Part shown: in pieces, positions 1 to 9,045 of the stretch
How positions within the stretch are numbered: the stretch's first letter is position 1
Layout of the letters: each line of letters starts with the position of its first letter
Assembly: GCA_009693715.1 (NCBI GenBank)
Contig: SHWT01000004.1
Coordinates: 1 to 46,327 of the forward strand
Length of the DNA: 46,327 nucleotides
Direction of reading: 5' to 3'
Source of the DNA: Chitinophagaceae bacterium
Lineage (GTDB): Bacteria > Bacteroidota > Bacteroidia > Chitinophagales > Chitinophagaceae
Made by a program: the position numbers and the translations under genes
The notes under the pieces: generated by a model
The model's input: the letters and a program-made list of their open reading frames with translations, nothing else
The model's database searches: none
Told to the model about the DNA's origin: nothing

Positions 1-743
1 AATCTTTTTAATTTACTCTCCACTAGGTCACCAAAAGTTCCTGCAATCGAAGCCACAATGGATATTAAAAAGATAGATTTTTCGCTTAATGGAATGTACT
101 GCCCCATAATTTTAGTGACCAACAAAACTGAGATAACGACACCTGCAATGGTACCTTCCCAAGTTTTATTTGGCGAAATAGGGGACAACGGCCTACGACC
201 AATCAAAGACCCCACCAAATAAGCAGCAGTATCATTGACCCAGATGGTTACAATTAAAATAAGTGGAATCGTATAGCCAATATCTCCAATAAAAGAATTA
301 CTCATAATCGCCCTTAATGGAAAAATTAAAGACAAGCCTATGGAAATATATATAATACCCACAGCAGACACCATAAGTGCTTTAAAGTTTATTTTTTTTG
401 AAACAAGCTCCACGAGTAAAATAATAACGGCAACCGCAATAATACTATAAGTAGCATAAGTGGTCAAGGACACTCCTTTATAGGTAAATGGCAATGATGC
501 TAAAGCAACTGTGGTGAACACGCCTATCGCTATAACACCCCATTGATGTACTTTGTTAATGGCCCCATATGCTGGAAAAATGATGCGCATTAATTTTTGA
601 TATTCAAACAAACAACCCAATTGTATGATTGTAAATAACGCAAAAAAGGACCATTGGTTCCATAAAATTCCGCAAATCATAATGGCAGCAAAAATAACTG
701 CTGAAATAGTCCTTACTTTTAAAACTGAAAAATTAAGTGCCAT
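1..743 (-). CDS. cdsA: Phosphatidate cytidylyltransferase, 3' end outside window
   Basis: My own reading of the minus strand from the ATG at 743 gives an open frame of about 247 residues that runs off the left edge, so the ORF track missed it. The product is a polytopic inner-membrane protein with many hydrophobic segments. Near the cut end it carries GTFGDLVESKLKR, the family signature that leads into the catalytic KD region of CdsA. CdsA makes CDP-diacylglycerol from phosphatidate and CTP, the precursor of all bacterial phospholipids. The sequence SPNKTWEG further upstream also fits the family. A TAGCTTTG box lies about 30 nt upstream of the start. Only the last few tens of residues are missing. 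The identification is firm; function follows from family knowledge. Confidence 0.93.
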   Translation of the reverse strand, partial: MALNFSVLKVRTISAVIFAAIMICGILWNQWSFFALFTIIQLGCLFEYQKLMRIIFPAYGAINKVHQWGVIAIGVFTTVALASLPFTYKGVSLTTYATYSIIAVAVIILLVELVSKKINFKALMVSAVGIIYISIGLSLIFPLRAIMSNSFIGDIGYTIPLILIVTIWVNDTAAYLVGSLIGRRPLSPISPNKTWEGTIAGVVISVLLVTKIMGQYIPLSEKSIFLISIVASIAGTFGDLVESKLKR

Positions 744-772
744 GAATTTTTATTTTTAATGTTTAAGGAATA

Positions 773-780
773 CAAAGCTA
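773..780 (-). promoter_or_regulatory. Putative -7 promoter box for cdsA
   Basis: The minus strand reads TAGCTTTG, a full match to the Bacteroidota -7 consensus TAnnTTTG, 30 nt before the cdsA ATG, in the gap after the DUF2007 gene. I do not see a clear TTG -33 element at the right distance, so this is a one-box prediction. Confidence 0.45.
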
Positions 781-806
781 ACCACTTCGTTATAAGATTA
801 TAAAAA

Positions 807-1010
807 TTAAACTTGAAAATCTTTAACAATAAGTAACGCATTTTCATAATCAGCTGCTGACACATATACTTCCACCTCCCCTAAAAAAACATAGGAAGAA
901 TCAATCTTGTTTAACACATTTGTTTGAATTTGTTGTTCCATCAAAATGCCCGAAACCATGGAGGCAACCGCTAATTGACTACTACTAAATACTTTTTTCC
1001 AATTCGACAT
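807..1010 (-). CDS. DUF2007 family small protein
   Basis: This 67-residue protein starts at an ATG and overlaps the end of the upstream CPBP protease gene by 26 bp, so the two are probably co-transcribed. The C-terminal part (EVEVYVSAADYENALLIVKDF) resembles the compact beta-alpha fold of the DUF2007 'putative signal transducing protein' family, which is related to PII-like folds. Family members in Bacteroidota are usually 65-75 residues, so the length fits. No catalytic residues are evident and the function is unknown. The position between a CPBP protease and cdsA suggests only a loose membrane or housekeeping association. Confidence 0.7.
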   Translation of the reverse strand: MSNWKKVFSSSQLAVASMVSGILMEQQIQTNVLNKIDSSYVFLGEVEVYVSAADYENALLIVKDFQV

Positions 1011-1902
1011 GATGGCTTGTTTCTTTTAATTTTTTACACAATATAATAATGACCAATAGGGCAACAACCACCCAATAGAAAGGAAGATTGCCATCAATGA
1101 CAGCGTCCATTTTTTTAGGATTGTCTCGTACAAAATATAAAATGGTAATACCTATCCCATTATTGATGAAATGCATTAGCATGGGCAGCCAAATAGTTTT
1201 TGTATAAAAATAAATAATGCCTAAAATAATGCCTAATGACATACGGGATAAAAAACCAAAATAAGAAAAATGAAAAGCACTAAATATTAGCGCAGTCACT
1301 ATAATTGCCAAATAAGGCTTCCCGGTCCAGTCCATTAATATTTTTTGTAAGCTTGCCCTAAAAAATAATTCTTCCACAATGGCAGGTACCACAGCTACTG
1401 CGATAATAGCAAACAATAAATCAAGGACCGACTTCATTTGCGTCATTGCAAACAATGCTTTTTTATATTGGTCTTCCATTTGTGTTGCCCAGTTTTTTAA
1501 TGCAATTGGGATGGGGATTTTTTCAGTTAGGTCACCTAAAGCGCCACTTAAAAACAAACCGGTGATGGCAATTAAAACAACAAGCCCTATTTGGTTTAAA
1601 TTTTTAATACGGGCAAACCCTAACTCCGATGCTAATTTATCCTTACTAAAAAATGCAACTGCAATACCAGGCAATCCAAAGGCAATAATGGAGGCAAGTG
1701 CATTGGCAAACTGCGCAATGGAAGCATTCTGCGGCAGTAATAAAGCAGAGGGTAGTCCACTAAAAGGTATATGTAATAAGGCAGCGGCGATTGAAAAGCT
1801 AATCATACCCCCTAAAATCAGGCTGATACCTGACAATCCTATAAAAACGGCCATTTTTAGACCGGGGGGCAGTTGAAATATGGAAGTTTCTGAACTTGAC
1901 AT
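985..1902 (-). CDS. CPBP family intramembrane glutamic endopeptidase
   Basis: This is a polytopic membrane protein with the three CPBP (Abi/Rce1-type) motifs: EELFFR (E177, E178 and R182 in the shorter numbering), FSAFHFSYFGF and HFINNG. These Glu, His and Asn residues form the active site in the membrane in Rce1-like proteases. The ORF track starts at 1965. I prefer the ATG at 1902 (MSSSETSIF), because the extra 21 residues lie over the dusB promoter region and look non-conserved. Substrates are unknown; Bacteroidota CPBP proteins are usually orphan housekeeping or stress proteases. The gene overlaps the DUF2007 gene downstream and is divergent from dusB. Family assignment is secure, the exact start less so. 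Confidence 0.85.
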   Translation of the reverse strand: MSSSETSIFQLPPGLKMAVFIGLSGISLILGGMISFSIAAALLHIPFSGLPSALLLPQNASIAQFANALASIIAFGLPGIAVAFFSKDKLASELGFARIKNLNQIGLVVLIAITGLFLSGALGDLTEKIPIPIALKNWATQMEDQYKKALFAMTQMKSVLDLLFAIIAVAVVPAIVEELFFRASLQKILMDWTGKPYLAIIVTALIFSAFHFSYFGFLSRMSLGIILGIIYFYTKTIWLPMLMHFINNGIGITILYFVRDNPKKMDAVIDGNLPFYWVVVALLVIIILCKKLKETSHHVELEKSI

Positions 1903-1928
1903 GTAAAAGCAATTTATTGGTACATTTG
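1896..1928 (+). promoter_or_regulatory. Putative dusB promoter, TTG-N22-TACATTTG
   Basis: TTG at 1896-1898 is followed after 22 bp by TACATTTG at 1921-1928, matching the Bacteroidota -33/-7 pattern. The predicted transcript would begin around 1932-1935 and leave a leader of roughly 30 nt before the dusB ATG. The -33 element lies inside the first codons of the divergent CPBP gene. Confidence 0.55.
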
Positions 1929-1965
1929 CAATCGTATCCACTAGGGTGCAAGATAATGAAATCAT

Positions 1966-3006
1966 ATGGTTAAAATAGGTCCTATTGTGTTGCCCGATTT
2001 TCCGCTTTTACTAGCGCCCATGGAGGATGTAAGTGACCCTCCATTTAGAGCAGTATGCAAGGACAATGGTGCCGACTTAATGTATACTGAATTCATCAGT
2101 AGTGAAGGCTTAATTCGAGATGCAATAAAAAGCCGACAAAAGCTAGATATTTATGATTACGAACGCCCTATCGGTATCCAAATATTTGGTGGTGATGAAG
2201 AAGCAATGGCCATGTGTACCAAAATTGTTGACACCGTAAATCCCGATTTAATTGATATTAATTTTGGTTGTCCAGTAAAAAAAGTGGTGACCAAAGGCGC
2301 AGGTGCAGGGGTATTAAGGGATTTGGATTTAATGGTGCGATTGACCGAAGCGGTCGTAAAAAGTACCAACCTACCCGTCACTGTAAAAACAAGATTAGGC
2401 TGGGATGATAGTACAAGAAATATACATGAAGTAGCATTAAGATTGCAGGATGTAGGTATCAAAGCCTTAGCCATTCATGGACGCACGCGTACACAAATGT
2501 ATAAAGGGGAAGCAGATTGGACCTTGATTGGTGAAATAAAAAACGATCCGCGCATTCATATTCCCATTTTTGGAAATGGTGATATTAATTCACCTGAAAA
2601 AGCATTAGAATATAAAAACCGGTATGGCGTAGATGGTATTATGATTGGTCGTGCTGCTATTGGGTATCCTTGGATTTTTAGAGAAATAAAACATTTCGTT
2701 GAAACAGGCACCAGACGCGCTGATCCTACGATTGAGGAACGTGTGGAAGTAGCGCGCAAACATTTAATAAAGTCAATGGAATGGAAGGGGCCGATTGCAG
2801 GCATCAATGAAATGCGTCGACATTATGCAAATTATTTAAGGGGTTTACCTAATATAAAAGAGTATCGAAATAAACTAGTGCGTATCACTGATCCAAAGGA
2901 AGTGGAAGCTATTTTAGATGAAATAAAAGAAAACTACAAGGACATGGTGATTGAATCAGGGCATATTGTTTTAGAAAATTACCACGAGCACTGCCCTATA
3001 AATTAA
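1966..3006 (+). CDS. dusB: tRNA-dihydrouridine synthase
   Basis: This 346-residue flavoprotein of the Dus family reduces uridines in the tRNA D-loop using FMN and NADPH. The sequence shows the FMN-barrel start LLLAPMEDVSD, the catalytic-cysteine motif DINFGCP (C102), KTRLGWD, the IHGRTRTQMYKG segment that binds tRNA and flavin, GNGDI, and the phosphate-binding GIMIGRAAIGYP. Length and motif order fit bacterial DusB. The ATG at 1966 is preceded by a good TAnnTTTG box. It is convergent with the glutathione peroxidase-like gene, with only 8 bp between stop codons. I see no fis-like partner as in proteobacteria. The Dus family is certain, the DusB subfamily very likely. Confidence 0.93.
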   Translation: MVKIGPIVLPDFPLLLAPMEDVSDPPFRAVCKDNGADLMYTEFISSEGLIRDAIKSRQKLDIYDYERPIGIQIFGGDEEAMAMCTKIVDTVNPDLIDINFGCPVKKVVTKGAGAGVLRDLDLMVRLTEAVVKSTNLPVTVKTRLGWDDSTRNIHEVALRLQDVGIKALAIHGRTRTQMYKGEADWTLIGEIKNDPRIHIPIFGNGDINSPEKALEYKNRYGVDGIMIGRAAIGYPWIFREIKHFVETGTRRADPTIEERVEVARKHLIKSMEWKGPIAGINEMRRHYANYLRGLPNIKEYRNKLVRITDPKEVEAILDEIKENYKDMVIESGHIVLENYHEHCPIN

Positions 3007-3014
3007 TAGCGCAA

Positions 3015-3716
3015 TTACTTTTTCTCGATAGCCTCAATCACTAAAGGATCTAAAGGATCAATGGTCATGGGAAAATAATTCACCAACACCCCTTGTTCAT
3101 TGATTAAATATTTACAAAAATTCCAAGCTGGCTCCTGATTACACCAGCCATTCAGTGAAGGATCAGACAACCACTTGTATACCAAATTTTGGTAGTTCTT
3201 TTTGATGACAATACTTTTTTCCATTAAAGGAAAACTAACCCCGTAATTTTTTTTACAAAAGGCAGCAATATTTTGATTGTCGCTTTTTTCTTGCCCCTTA
3301 AAATCATTGGCCGGAAATCCAATCACCACTAATTGCGCTTTGTATTGTTGGTGTAATTTTTCAAGTGCTTCATATTGGCCTGTATATCCACAATCACTAG
3401 CCGTATTTACAATCAATATTTTTTTACCTTTTAGCTCGGAAAAATTAAATGGGCTGCCATCAATGGTAGTAGCCTTTATATCATAAATGGAACTTGCAGG
3501 CATGGCGCCATTTTTATTTTCCAATAATTTCTTTTTACCATTTGCATTCGATGACCACATAATCATTGGGTAAATGGATTTTAAAATTGATTGTCGATAG
3601 GACATGTCTTTTTTCTTCATTAACACAGCAGCAGAAACTAATATTCCAAGAGCAATAGTAACTTTTATCATGAGCTTTTTTTTATTCTTCAATTGTAATT
3701 CAAATTTAGTGAGCAT
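3015..3716 (-). CDS. Glutathione peroxidase-like thiol peroxidase, membrane-anchored
   Basis: This 233-residue protein has an N-terminal hydrophobic segment (about residues 16-33), probably a membrane anchor or uncleaved signal, then a thioredoxin-fold GPx domain from about residue 75. The peroxidatic Cys is in NTASDCGYT (C109) and the WNF motif is present (W198, N199). The usual FPCNQFGGQE motif reads FPANDFKGQE here. The tetrad glutamine is therefore Asp138, and the cysteine that often precedes it is Ala. It uses Cys, not selenocysteine. Two starts are possible: the ATG at 3716 or the ATG at 3671 (MIKVTIALG), which would still keep the anchor. It lies 24 nt downstream of the aldehyde dehydrogenase gene and may be co-transcribed, in which case both would detoxify lipid peroxidation products (inference). 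Confidence 0.85.
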   Translation of the reverse strand: MLTKFELQLKNKKKLMIKVTIALGILVSAAVLMKKKDMSYRQSILKSIYPMIMWSSNANGKKKLLENKNGAMPASSIYDIKATTIDGSPFNFSELKGKKILIVNTASDCGYTGQYEALEKLHQQYKAQLVVIGFPANDFKGQEKSDNQNIAAFCKKNYGVSFPLMEKSIVIKKNYQNLVYKWLSDPSLNGWCNQEPAWNFCKYLINEQGVLVNYFPMTIDPLDPLVIEAIEKK

Positions 3717-3740
3717 TTTCGCAAATAATAATCTCCTTGA

Positions 3741-5108
3741 TTATCCAATCAACCTTTTCAACAACCAGGCCTTGCCTTTATAGGGCGGATATTTAAAACT
3801 AGGATCAACCCAAGTAGGTGTTTTTAATACCGACTTCGTATGCGTAAATGTATCAAAACTTAACTTGCCATGATACCCGCCTGTTCCGCTAAAACCCCTA
3901 CCACCAAAAGGTAACTCATGATTGGTAATATGCATAGTGGCATTGTTGACACAGGCACCTCCAGAAGGTACATTGGTTAACCAATATTGTTCATCAACTT
4001 TGTTTTCAGTGAAAACATAAAAGGCCAATGGGTTTGGGTTTTTTTGTATAATGGCCAAAGCTTCTTCCTTGGATGCGTAAGTAAGAATCGGAAGGATGGG
4101 GCCAAAAATTTCATCCTGCATTATTTTTGCATCTGCATGAACTCCTGTCATAATAGTGGGTTCAATAAATAATTTTTCTCTGTTTGATTTTCCGCCATAA
4201 ACAATTTCCCCTTCCGACAAATAGCTAGTGATACGCAACCATTGTTTGTCATTGATTATTTTACCATAATGTTCTGACGATTCTGCATCTACTCCATAAA
4301 ATGATTGAATCGCGATAATTAATTCTTTAATTAATTTATCCTTTACATCACCAGGTACTAAAATATAGTCGGGTGCAATACACATTTGACCACAATTTGA
4401 AAATTTAGGGCTCGCCAAACGACGCGCTGCCACTCTCAAATTTGCATCAGCAGTAATAACGGCCGGACTTTTACCACCTAATTCTAAAGTCACGGGTACC
4501 AATTTTTCCGCAGCGTATTTGTAAATTATTTTCCCCACCGCTGTACTACCTGTATAAAAAATATGATCAAATCTATTCTCGGTTAATAAGGGGGGCAATA
4601 CAGTAGCACCATCGCCTTCTAAATAAAGCATATAGTTATTTGGGAAAAGCCCGTCTACTATTTTAGCCATTACTTTTGCTGTAGCTGGCGCAAATTCACT
4701 TGGTTTTAATACGGCACAATTACCGCCAGCAATTGCTCCGATTAATGGGGTAAATAATAATTGAAATGGATAATTCCAAGGTGCTATAATACAAACCACG
4801 CCCAAAGGTTCTTGGACGGTATAACTTGTCGAAGGCATGTTCACCAAATTAGTAGCAACAGATTTGGGTTGCATCCATTCCTGTAAATGCTTAATCGTAT
4901 AATTTAATTCACTTAGGAAAAATCCAACCTCTGTGGCCCAAGCATCTTCGTCTGTTTTTTTAAGATCGGCATGCAATGCTTCATATAATACTTTTTCCGA
5001 ATCCATGACCGCTTTCTTAAGCCTTTCTAATTGAAGTAATCTAAAAGCATAGGTTTGGGTTGCTCCAGTATTGAAATAGTCCTTAAGTGCATTGATATTT
5101 GAGCTCAT
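3741..5108 (-). CDS. Aldehyde dehydrogenase, ALDH3-like
   Basis: This 455-residue NAD(P)-dependent aldehyde dehydrogenase oxidises aldehydes to acids. Visible motifs are APWNYPF (oxyanion Asn112), LKPSEFAP for cofactor binding, FYTGSTAVGK, the general base in LELGGKSP (E209), and the catalytic nucleophile in GQMCIAPDY (C243). The length near 455 and the ending YPPYKG...LLKRLIG are typical of the shorter class 3 type (YwdH/fatty aldehyde dehydrogenase-like). Such enzymes act on medium- and long-chain or aromatic aldehydes; the exact substrate cannot be read. It precedes the GPx-like gene on the same strand, 24 nt apart. It is divergent from the keto-sugar locus. Confidence 0.92.
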   Translation of the reverse strand: MSSNINALKDYFNTGATQTYAFRLLQLERLKKAVMDSEKVLYEALHADLKKTDEDAWATEVGFFLSELNYTIKHLQEWMQPKSVATNLVNMPSTSYTVQEPLGVVCIIAPWNYPFQLLFTPLIGAIAGGNCAVLKPSEFAPATAKVMAKIVDGLFPNNYMLYLEGDGATVLPPLLTENRFDHIFYTGSTAVGKIIYKYAAEKLVPVTLELGGKSPAVITADANLRVAARRLASPKFSNCGQMCIAPDYILVPGDVKDKLIKELIIAIQSFYGVDAESSEHYGKIINDKQWLRITSYLSEGEIVYGGKSNREKLFIEPTIMTGVHADAKIMQDEIFGPILPILTYASKEEALAIIQKNPNPLAFYVFTENKVDEQYWLTNVPSGGACVNNATMHITNHELPFGGRGFSGTGGYHGKLSFDTFTHTKSVLKTPTWVDPSFKYPPYKGKAWLLKRLIG

Positions 5109-5256
5109 AGCATAAAATTATAGGGCAATTTAAGCTTAATTAGGCATATGGACCTAGGGGGAAACTTCATTGGTAAAAATTATTTCAAATTATCCCAATT
5201 TTTATATAATTTAACGTACTTAAAAAATAAGATTTTATACCCATTAACCGTTTGCT

Positions 5257-6738
5257 ATGTCCAAGAACAAATCAAATAACAGTCGTCGAGATTTCATAAG
5301 AAACTCTGCCCTTGCAATGGGTGGTTTCTACATTGTGCCAAGACACGTATTAGGAGGAAAAGGATTTATTGCGCCAAGTGATAAATTACAAGTTGCCGGT
5401 ATCGGATCCGGTGGAAAAGGGGAAAGCGATTTATTTAATTTTTACAATTCTGGGAAAGCAGATATCGCTTTTTTATGTGATGTAGATGATAGACAAGCAG
5501 TGAAAAGTCGTCAACGCTATCCTAAAGCAAAATACTATAAGGATTACAGAGAGATGTTAGATAAGGAGCACAAATATTTTGATGCATGTTCTGTATCTAC
5601 ACCTGATCATATGCACGCAGTACAAGCAATGGCTGCAATGCAATTAGGCAAACACGTATATGTTCAAAAACCAATTGCACATGATATTTATGAAGCAAGG
5701 ATGATGACCGAAGCTGCAAGAAAACATAATGTAGTAACACAAATGGGTAACCAAGGTGCATCAGGTGATGGTGTTCGTAAGTTACAAGATTGGTATAACG
5801 AAGGTTTAATTGGAGATGTGCATACGGTTTATTGTTACACGGATCGTCCAGTATGGCCTCAAGGTGCAATTCGTCCAGCAGCCCCTTCTTCAATTCCTGC
5901 TGAATTAGATTTTGATTTATGGTTAGGTACTGCACCTAAAAAAGATTACTTCGATGGTATACTACCATTTAACTGGAGAGGCTGGTGGGATTATGGAACC
6001 GGCGCTTTAGGTGATATGGCTTGTCATATTATGGCACCAGGTTTTGCTGTATTAGGTTTGGGTTATCCAGTTGCTGCTGAATGTAGCATTGCAACAAGAT
6101 ATACTGCACCTTGGCAAAAATTAGATGCACCAGATAGCCCACCAATGGGATCTCATATTATTTTAACTTTCAAGGGACAATTCAATAAGCATAAGGGTAA
6201 AAACAAGGAGACTGAAATTAAATTACATTGGATGGATGGTGGTATACAACCAGAAAGACCTTCTGAATTAGGACCTAACGAACAAATGGGTGATGGCGGT
6301 AACGGTATCATTTTTGAAGGAACCAAAGGCAAGATGATGGCTGGTACCTATGGTGTCAATCCACAATTATTACCTACTAGTTTGACAAAAACAACTACTG
6401 TACCAAGTACCGTTGATTTAGTAAAAGGTGGTGCTGAAGGTCACTATGCTGCATGGGTAGAAGCTTGTATCGCAGGCCCTGGAAGTGATTTAGCTAAAAA
6501 CTTAAGTTCTAACTTCGATATTGCAGGACCATTAACTGAATCTGTATTAATGGGTAACTTAGCGATTCGTAGTTATGATATCAAAGCACAAGAAAAAACT
6601 GCAAAAGGAAGAATAATTTATCCAGGACGTAACGTTCAATTGTTATGGGATGGACCAAATATGAAGATCACCAACTTTGACGAAGCAAATGAATTTGTTA
6701 AACGTACTTACCGTGATGGTTGGAGTTTAGGTGTCTAA
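5257..6738 (+). CDS. Tat-exported Gfo/Idh/MocA family oxidoreductase
   Basis: This 493-residue protein begins with a twin-arginine signal (NSRRDFIRNSALAMGG), so it is expected to fold with its nicotinamide cofactor in the cytoplasm and be exported to the periplasm. The Rossmann domain shows GIGSGGKG (about 48-55), the acidic CDVDD turn, VSTPDHMH, and the family's (E/Q)KP catalytic lysine motif as QKP at 137-139. A C-terminal alpha/beta substrate domain follows. Related exported proteins with tightly bound NAD oxidise or hydrolyse glycosides through a redox mechanism. The specific sugar is unknown. It opens the carbohydrate locus and ends at a strong terminator. It is larger than the usual 340-400 residues because of the signal and insertions in the second half. 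Confidence 0.9.
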   Translation: MSKNKSNNSRRDFIRNSALAMGGFYIVPRHVLGGKGFIAPSDKLQVAGIGSGGKGESDLFNFYNSGKADIAFLCDVDDRQAVKSRQRYPKAKYYKDYREMLDKEHKYFDACSVSTPDHMHAVQAMAAMQLGKHVYVQKPIAHDIYEARMMTEAARKHNVVTQMGNQGASGDGVRKLQDWYNEGLIGDVHTVYCYTDRPVWPQGAIRPAAPSSIPAELDFDLWLGTAPKKDYFDGILPFNWRGWWDYGTGALGDMACHIMAPGFAVLGLGYPVAAECSIATRYTAPWQKLDAPDSPPMGSHIILTFKGQFNKHKGKNKETEIKLHWMDGGIQPERPSELGPNEQMGDGGNGIIFEGTKGKMMAGTYGVNPQLLPTSLTKTTTVPSTVDLVKGGAEGHYAAWVEACIAGPGSDLAKNLSSNFDIAGPLTESVLMGNLAIRSYDIKAQEKTAKGRIIYPGRNVQLLWDGPNMKITNFDEANEFVKRTYRDGWSLGV

Positions 6739-6756
6739 ATAAAACAGCTTAATGAA

Positions 6757-6793
6757 AAACCCTTTCACTATAAACTAGTGGAAGGGTTTTTTT
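6757..6793 (+). terminator. Intrinsic terminator after the Gfo/Idh/MocA gene
   Basis: A 14-bp stem (AAACCCTTTCACTA with TAGTGGAAGGGTTT, one G-U pair) with a 5-nt loop is followed by a T-run, 18 nt after the stop codon. This is a textbook intrinsic terminator on the plus strand. Confidence 0.9.
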
Positions 6794-6878
6794 ATGTCCC
6801 TGATTAAGTGGTAACTTTAACCTTGTTGGTTATATCGGCATTCAATACTTTGCACGCTAATATTTTTTAAAATTTTTT

Positions 6879-8039
6879 ATGAAAAACTTTCAAGATCAAT
6901 TTTTATTAAACCCAGCAATCACATTTTTAAATTTTGGCTCCTTTGGTGCAACCCCAAAACCTATATTTGAAAATTACCAACATTGGCAAAGGGTATTGGA
7001 AGCGGAACCTGTTCAATTTATTGCATTTGATGGCTTTAACTATTTAGCAGAATCAAGAGCTGCTTTAGCAAAATATATTGGCTGTGCAGATAAGGATGAT
7101 TTAGTGTATGTCACCAATCCTTCTTTTGCCATTAACCTGATTGCAAAAAATTTTCCTTTAAAATCGGGGGATGAAATTTTAACAACGGACATTGAATATG
7201 GTGCCTGCGATCGGACCTGGAATTTTTATTGTGAAAAAGCAGGTGCGACTTACCGACGACAAAAAATTAATTTACCCATTACCAATAAAGAAAAATTCAT
7301 TGCTGATTTTTTTGCAGGCGTTACTGCAAATACAAAAGCAATATTTATAAGTCAAATAACCAGTTCAACAGGATTAATTTTCCCCGTAAAAGAAGTTTGC
7401 GAAATTGCGAAATCAAAAGGACTCATCACTATTGTCGATGGGGCACATGTGCCAGGGCATATTCCATTCAATTTGGGGGAAATTCAAGCCGATTTTTATA
7501 CGGGTGCTTGTCACAAATGGATGATGGCGCCCAAAGGTTGTAGTTTTTTATACGCACACAAATCGGTACAACCCATTTGTGACCCGCTCATTGTAAGTTG
7601 GGGCTACAAAGCATTGAAACCTTCACATTCTCCCTATTTGGATTACCACCAAATGATTGGCACCCGTGACTTTTCGGCATTTTTAACAGTGCCTACTTGT
7701 ATAAAATTTATGGCAGAAAATGATTGGATCACTATTCGAAAAGAATGTCATGACATGGTGCTTGCCAACGCGCAACGCTTTTATGATTTACTAGAATCCA
7801 AACCCATTAGTCCCTTAACCAATGAATGGATTGGGCAAATGATTAGTATCCCCATCAAAACCAAGGAACCAGAAATATTACAAAGGACATTGTTCACCGA
7901 ATACAACATTGAAATTCCAATTATGCGTCAGGAGAATGACGTGTATATGCGCTATTCCATTAATGCATTTAATACCATGGAAAATTTAGACACCCTATAC
8001 AATGCCTTGTCTGAATTAAAGAAACAAAACAGAATTTAA
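6879..8039 (+). CDS. Class V aminotransferase, isopenicillin N epimerase-like
   Basis: This 386-residue pyridoxal-phosphate enzyme has fold type I. The N-terminus FLNFGSFGATPKP matches the CefD/isopenicillin N epimerase-like branch of class V aminotransferases. The PLP-binding motifs are VDGAHVPGH (D187, H190) and GACHKWMMAPKG with the Schiff-base lysine K213. No signal peptide is seen, so it is cytosolic. Bacteroidota proteins of this group act as epimerases, lyases or desulfurases on amino-acid-like substrates, and the annotation 'isopenicillin N epimerase' is rarely literal. It is separated from the upstream gene by a terminator and is convergent with the next TIM-barrel gene, so it need not belong to the sugar pathway around it. 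Confidence 0.87.
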   Translation: MKNFQDQFLLNPAITFLNFGSFGATPKPIFENYQHWQRVLEAEPVQFIAFDGFNYLAESRAALAKYIGCADKDDLVYVTNPSFAINLIAKNFPLKSGDEILTTDIEYGACDRTWNFYCEKAGATYRRQKINLPITNKEKFIADFFAGVTANTKAIFISQITSSTGLIFPVKEVCEIAKSKGLITIVDGAHVPGHIPFNLGEIQADFYTGACHKWMMAPKGCSFLYAHKSVQPICDPLIVSWGYKALKPSHSPYLDYHQMIGTRDFSAFLTVPTCIKFMAENDWITIRKECHDMVLANAQRFYDLLESKPISPLTNEWIGQMISIPIKTKEPEILQRTLFTEYNIEIPIMRQENDVYMRYSINAFNTMENLDTLYNALSELKKQNRI

Positions 8040-8078
8040 TGCTATTTTAAATATTTATTGCGATTATCGCATTTAAAC

Positions 8079-8939
8079 TTATGCTCTCCAATCTAATATA
8101 TTTAAAGCAATTGCATTTTCTTTAGCGCAATCTAATTCAGTAGTACCGGTATAGGATTCTTGCTCAATGATGTGAAATTTTAAACCATTTTGCGCACCTA
8201 CATATAAAATATTTTTAAAATCGATGGTTCCTTTACCCAATATACATGACTCATGCCCAGTGGGTGTTTTTATCAAATCCTTTACATGGCATAATTTAAA
8301 ACGATTAGGATATTTTTTTAGATAAGTAATCGGATCGGCACCTGCTGCTACTACCCAATAAATGTCCATTTCAAAATCTACCAAATTAGCATCTGTCGCA
8401 TTCATCAACACATCCTGTGGCATGCCACCTGCCATTGCTTTAAAAGAATAATCATGATTATGATAAGCAAAACGAATGCCATTCTTATTCGCTATTTCGC
8501 CACACTTATTAAACTGATCCGCAAAGCGCTTATAATCATCAATAGACTTTTGCGCACCAATGTGCGGACATATTAAATACTTCATTCCAATTTCACTTGC
8601 TTCAGCAGCCTTGCGTTCAAAATCCTTATTGATATCACAATGTGAGGCAATCATATTCATCTCCATATCACCCAATTGTTTTTTAAACTCCGTATTTTTC
8701 ATACCCCAGAACATGCCATTAGCACCCTCAAAACTTTCAATTTGCTTGTACCCGCAATTAGATAAATGTTTCAACACCCCTAATGGATCTTTAGCCAATG
8801 CTTGCTTTACCGTCCACAACTGAATGCCAAACTTATTTTTCTTTTGTGCCATCGCAAATAGCTGCTTATTAAATGGGGTACCCAACGCTAAACTAGCTAA
8901 TGCGGTGTTGCGTAAAAAACTTCTTCTCGAATTTGACAT
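8079..8939 (-). CDS. Tat-exported sugar phosphate isomerase/epimerase-like TIM barrel
   Basis: This 286-residue protein starts with a twin-arginine signal (SRRSFLRNTALASLALG), then a xylose-isomerase-like TIM barrel (AP endonuclease 2 superfamily). Metal-binding-type motifs can be seen: IASHCDIN, YHNHDYSF, FEMDIYWVVAAGADP, CHVKD and a late Glu in HIIEQES. Family members isomerise, epimerise, eliminate or hydrolyse sugars with a divalent metal. A periplasmic copy cannot act on sugar phosphates made in the cytoplasm, so free or keto-sugars are more likely (inference). It lies last in a leftward group of three Tat-signal proteins, about 105 bp after the subunit 3 gene. Confidence 0.87.
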   Translation of the reverse strand: MSNSRRSFLRNTALASLALGTPFNKQLFAMAQKKNKFGIQLWTVKQALAKDPLGVLKHLSNCGYKQIESFEGANGMFWGMKNTEFKKQLGDMEMNMIASHCDINKDFERKAAEASEIGMKYLICPHIGAQKSIDDYKRFADQFNKCGEIANKNGIRFAYHNHDYSFKAMAGGMPQDVLMNATDANLVDFEMDIYWVVAAGADPITYLKKYPNRFKLCHVKDLIKTPTGHESCILGKGTIDFKNILYVGAQNGLKFHIIEQESYTGTTELDCAKENAIALNILDWRA

Positions 8940-9045
8940 AAAATAAATTAAAATGGTAATTGATGCTTATTAAAAATGGTATTAATACTTAAATGAAAAC
9001 ATAAACTGTTTGGATTATTATCGCAACAAATGCTGGGTAAAAATA

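Noticed and set aside
1379-1876. 165-residue plus-strand ORF
   Set aside because: Lies antisense to the CPBP protease gene, which has all family motifs; composition is that of a reverse-complement shadow.
6844-6852. Promoter box ATACTTTG upstream of the class V aminotransferase gene
   Set aside because: The TA of TAnnTTTG is not in register (only one base between TA and TTTG); not counted as a box.
6879-8039. Literal isopenicillin N epimerase and a beta-lactam biosynthesis cluster
   Set aside because: No isopenicillin N synthase, ACV synthetase or transporter genes are present; the family name is generic.
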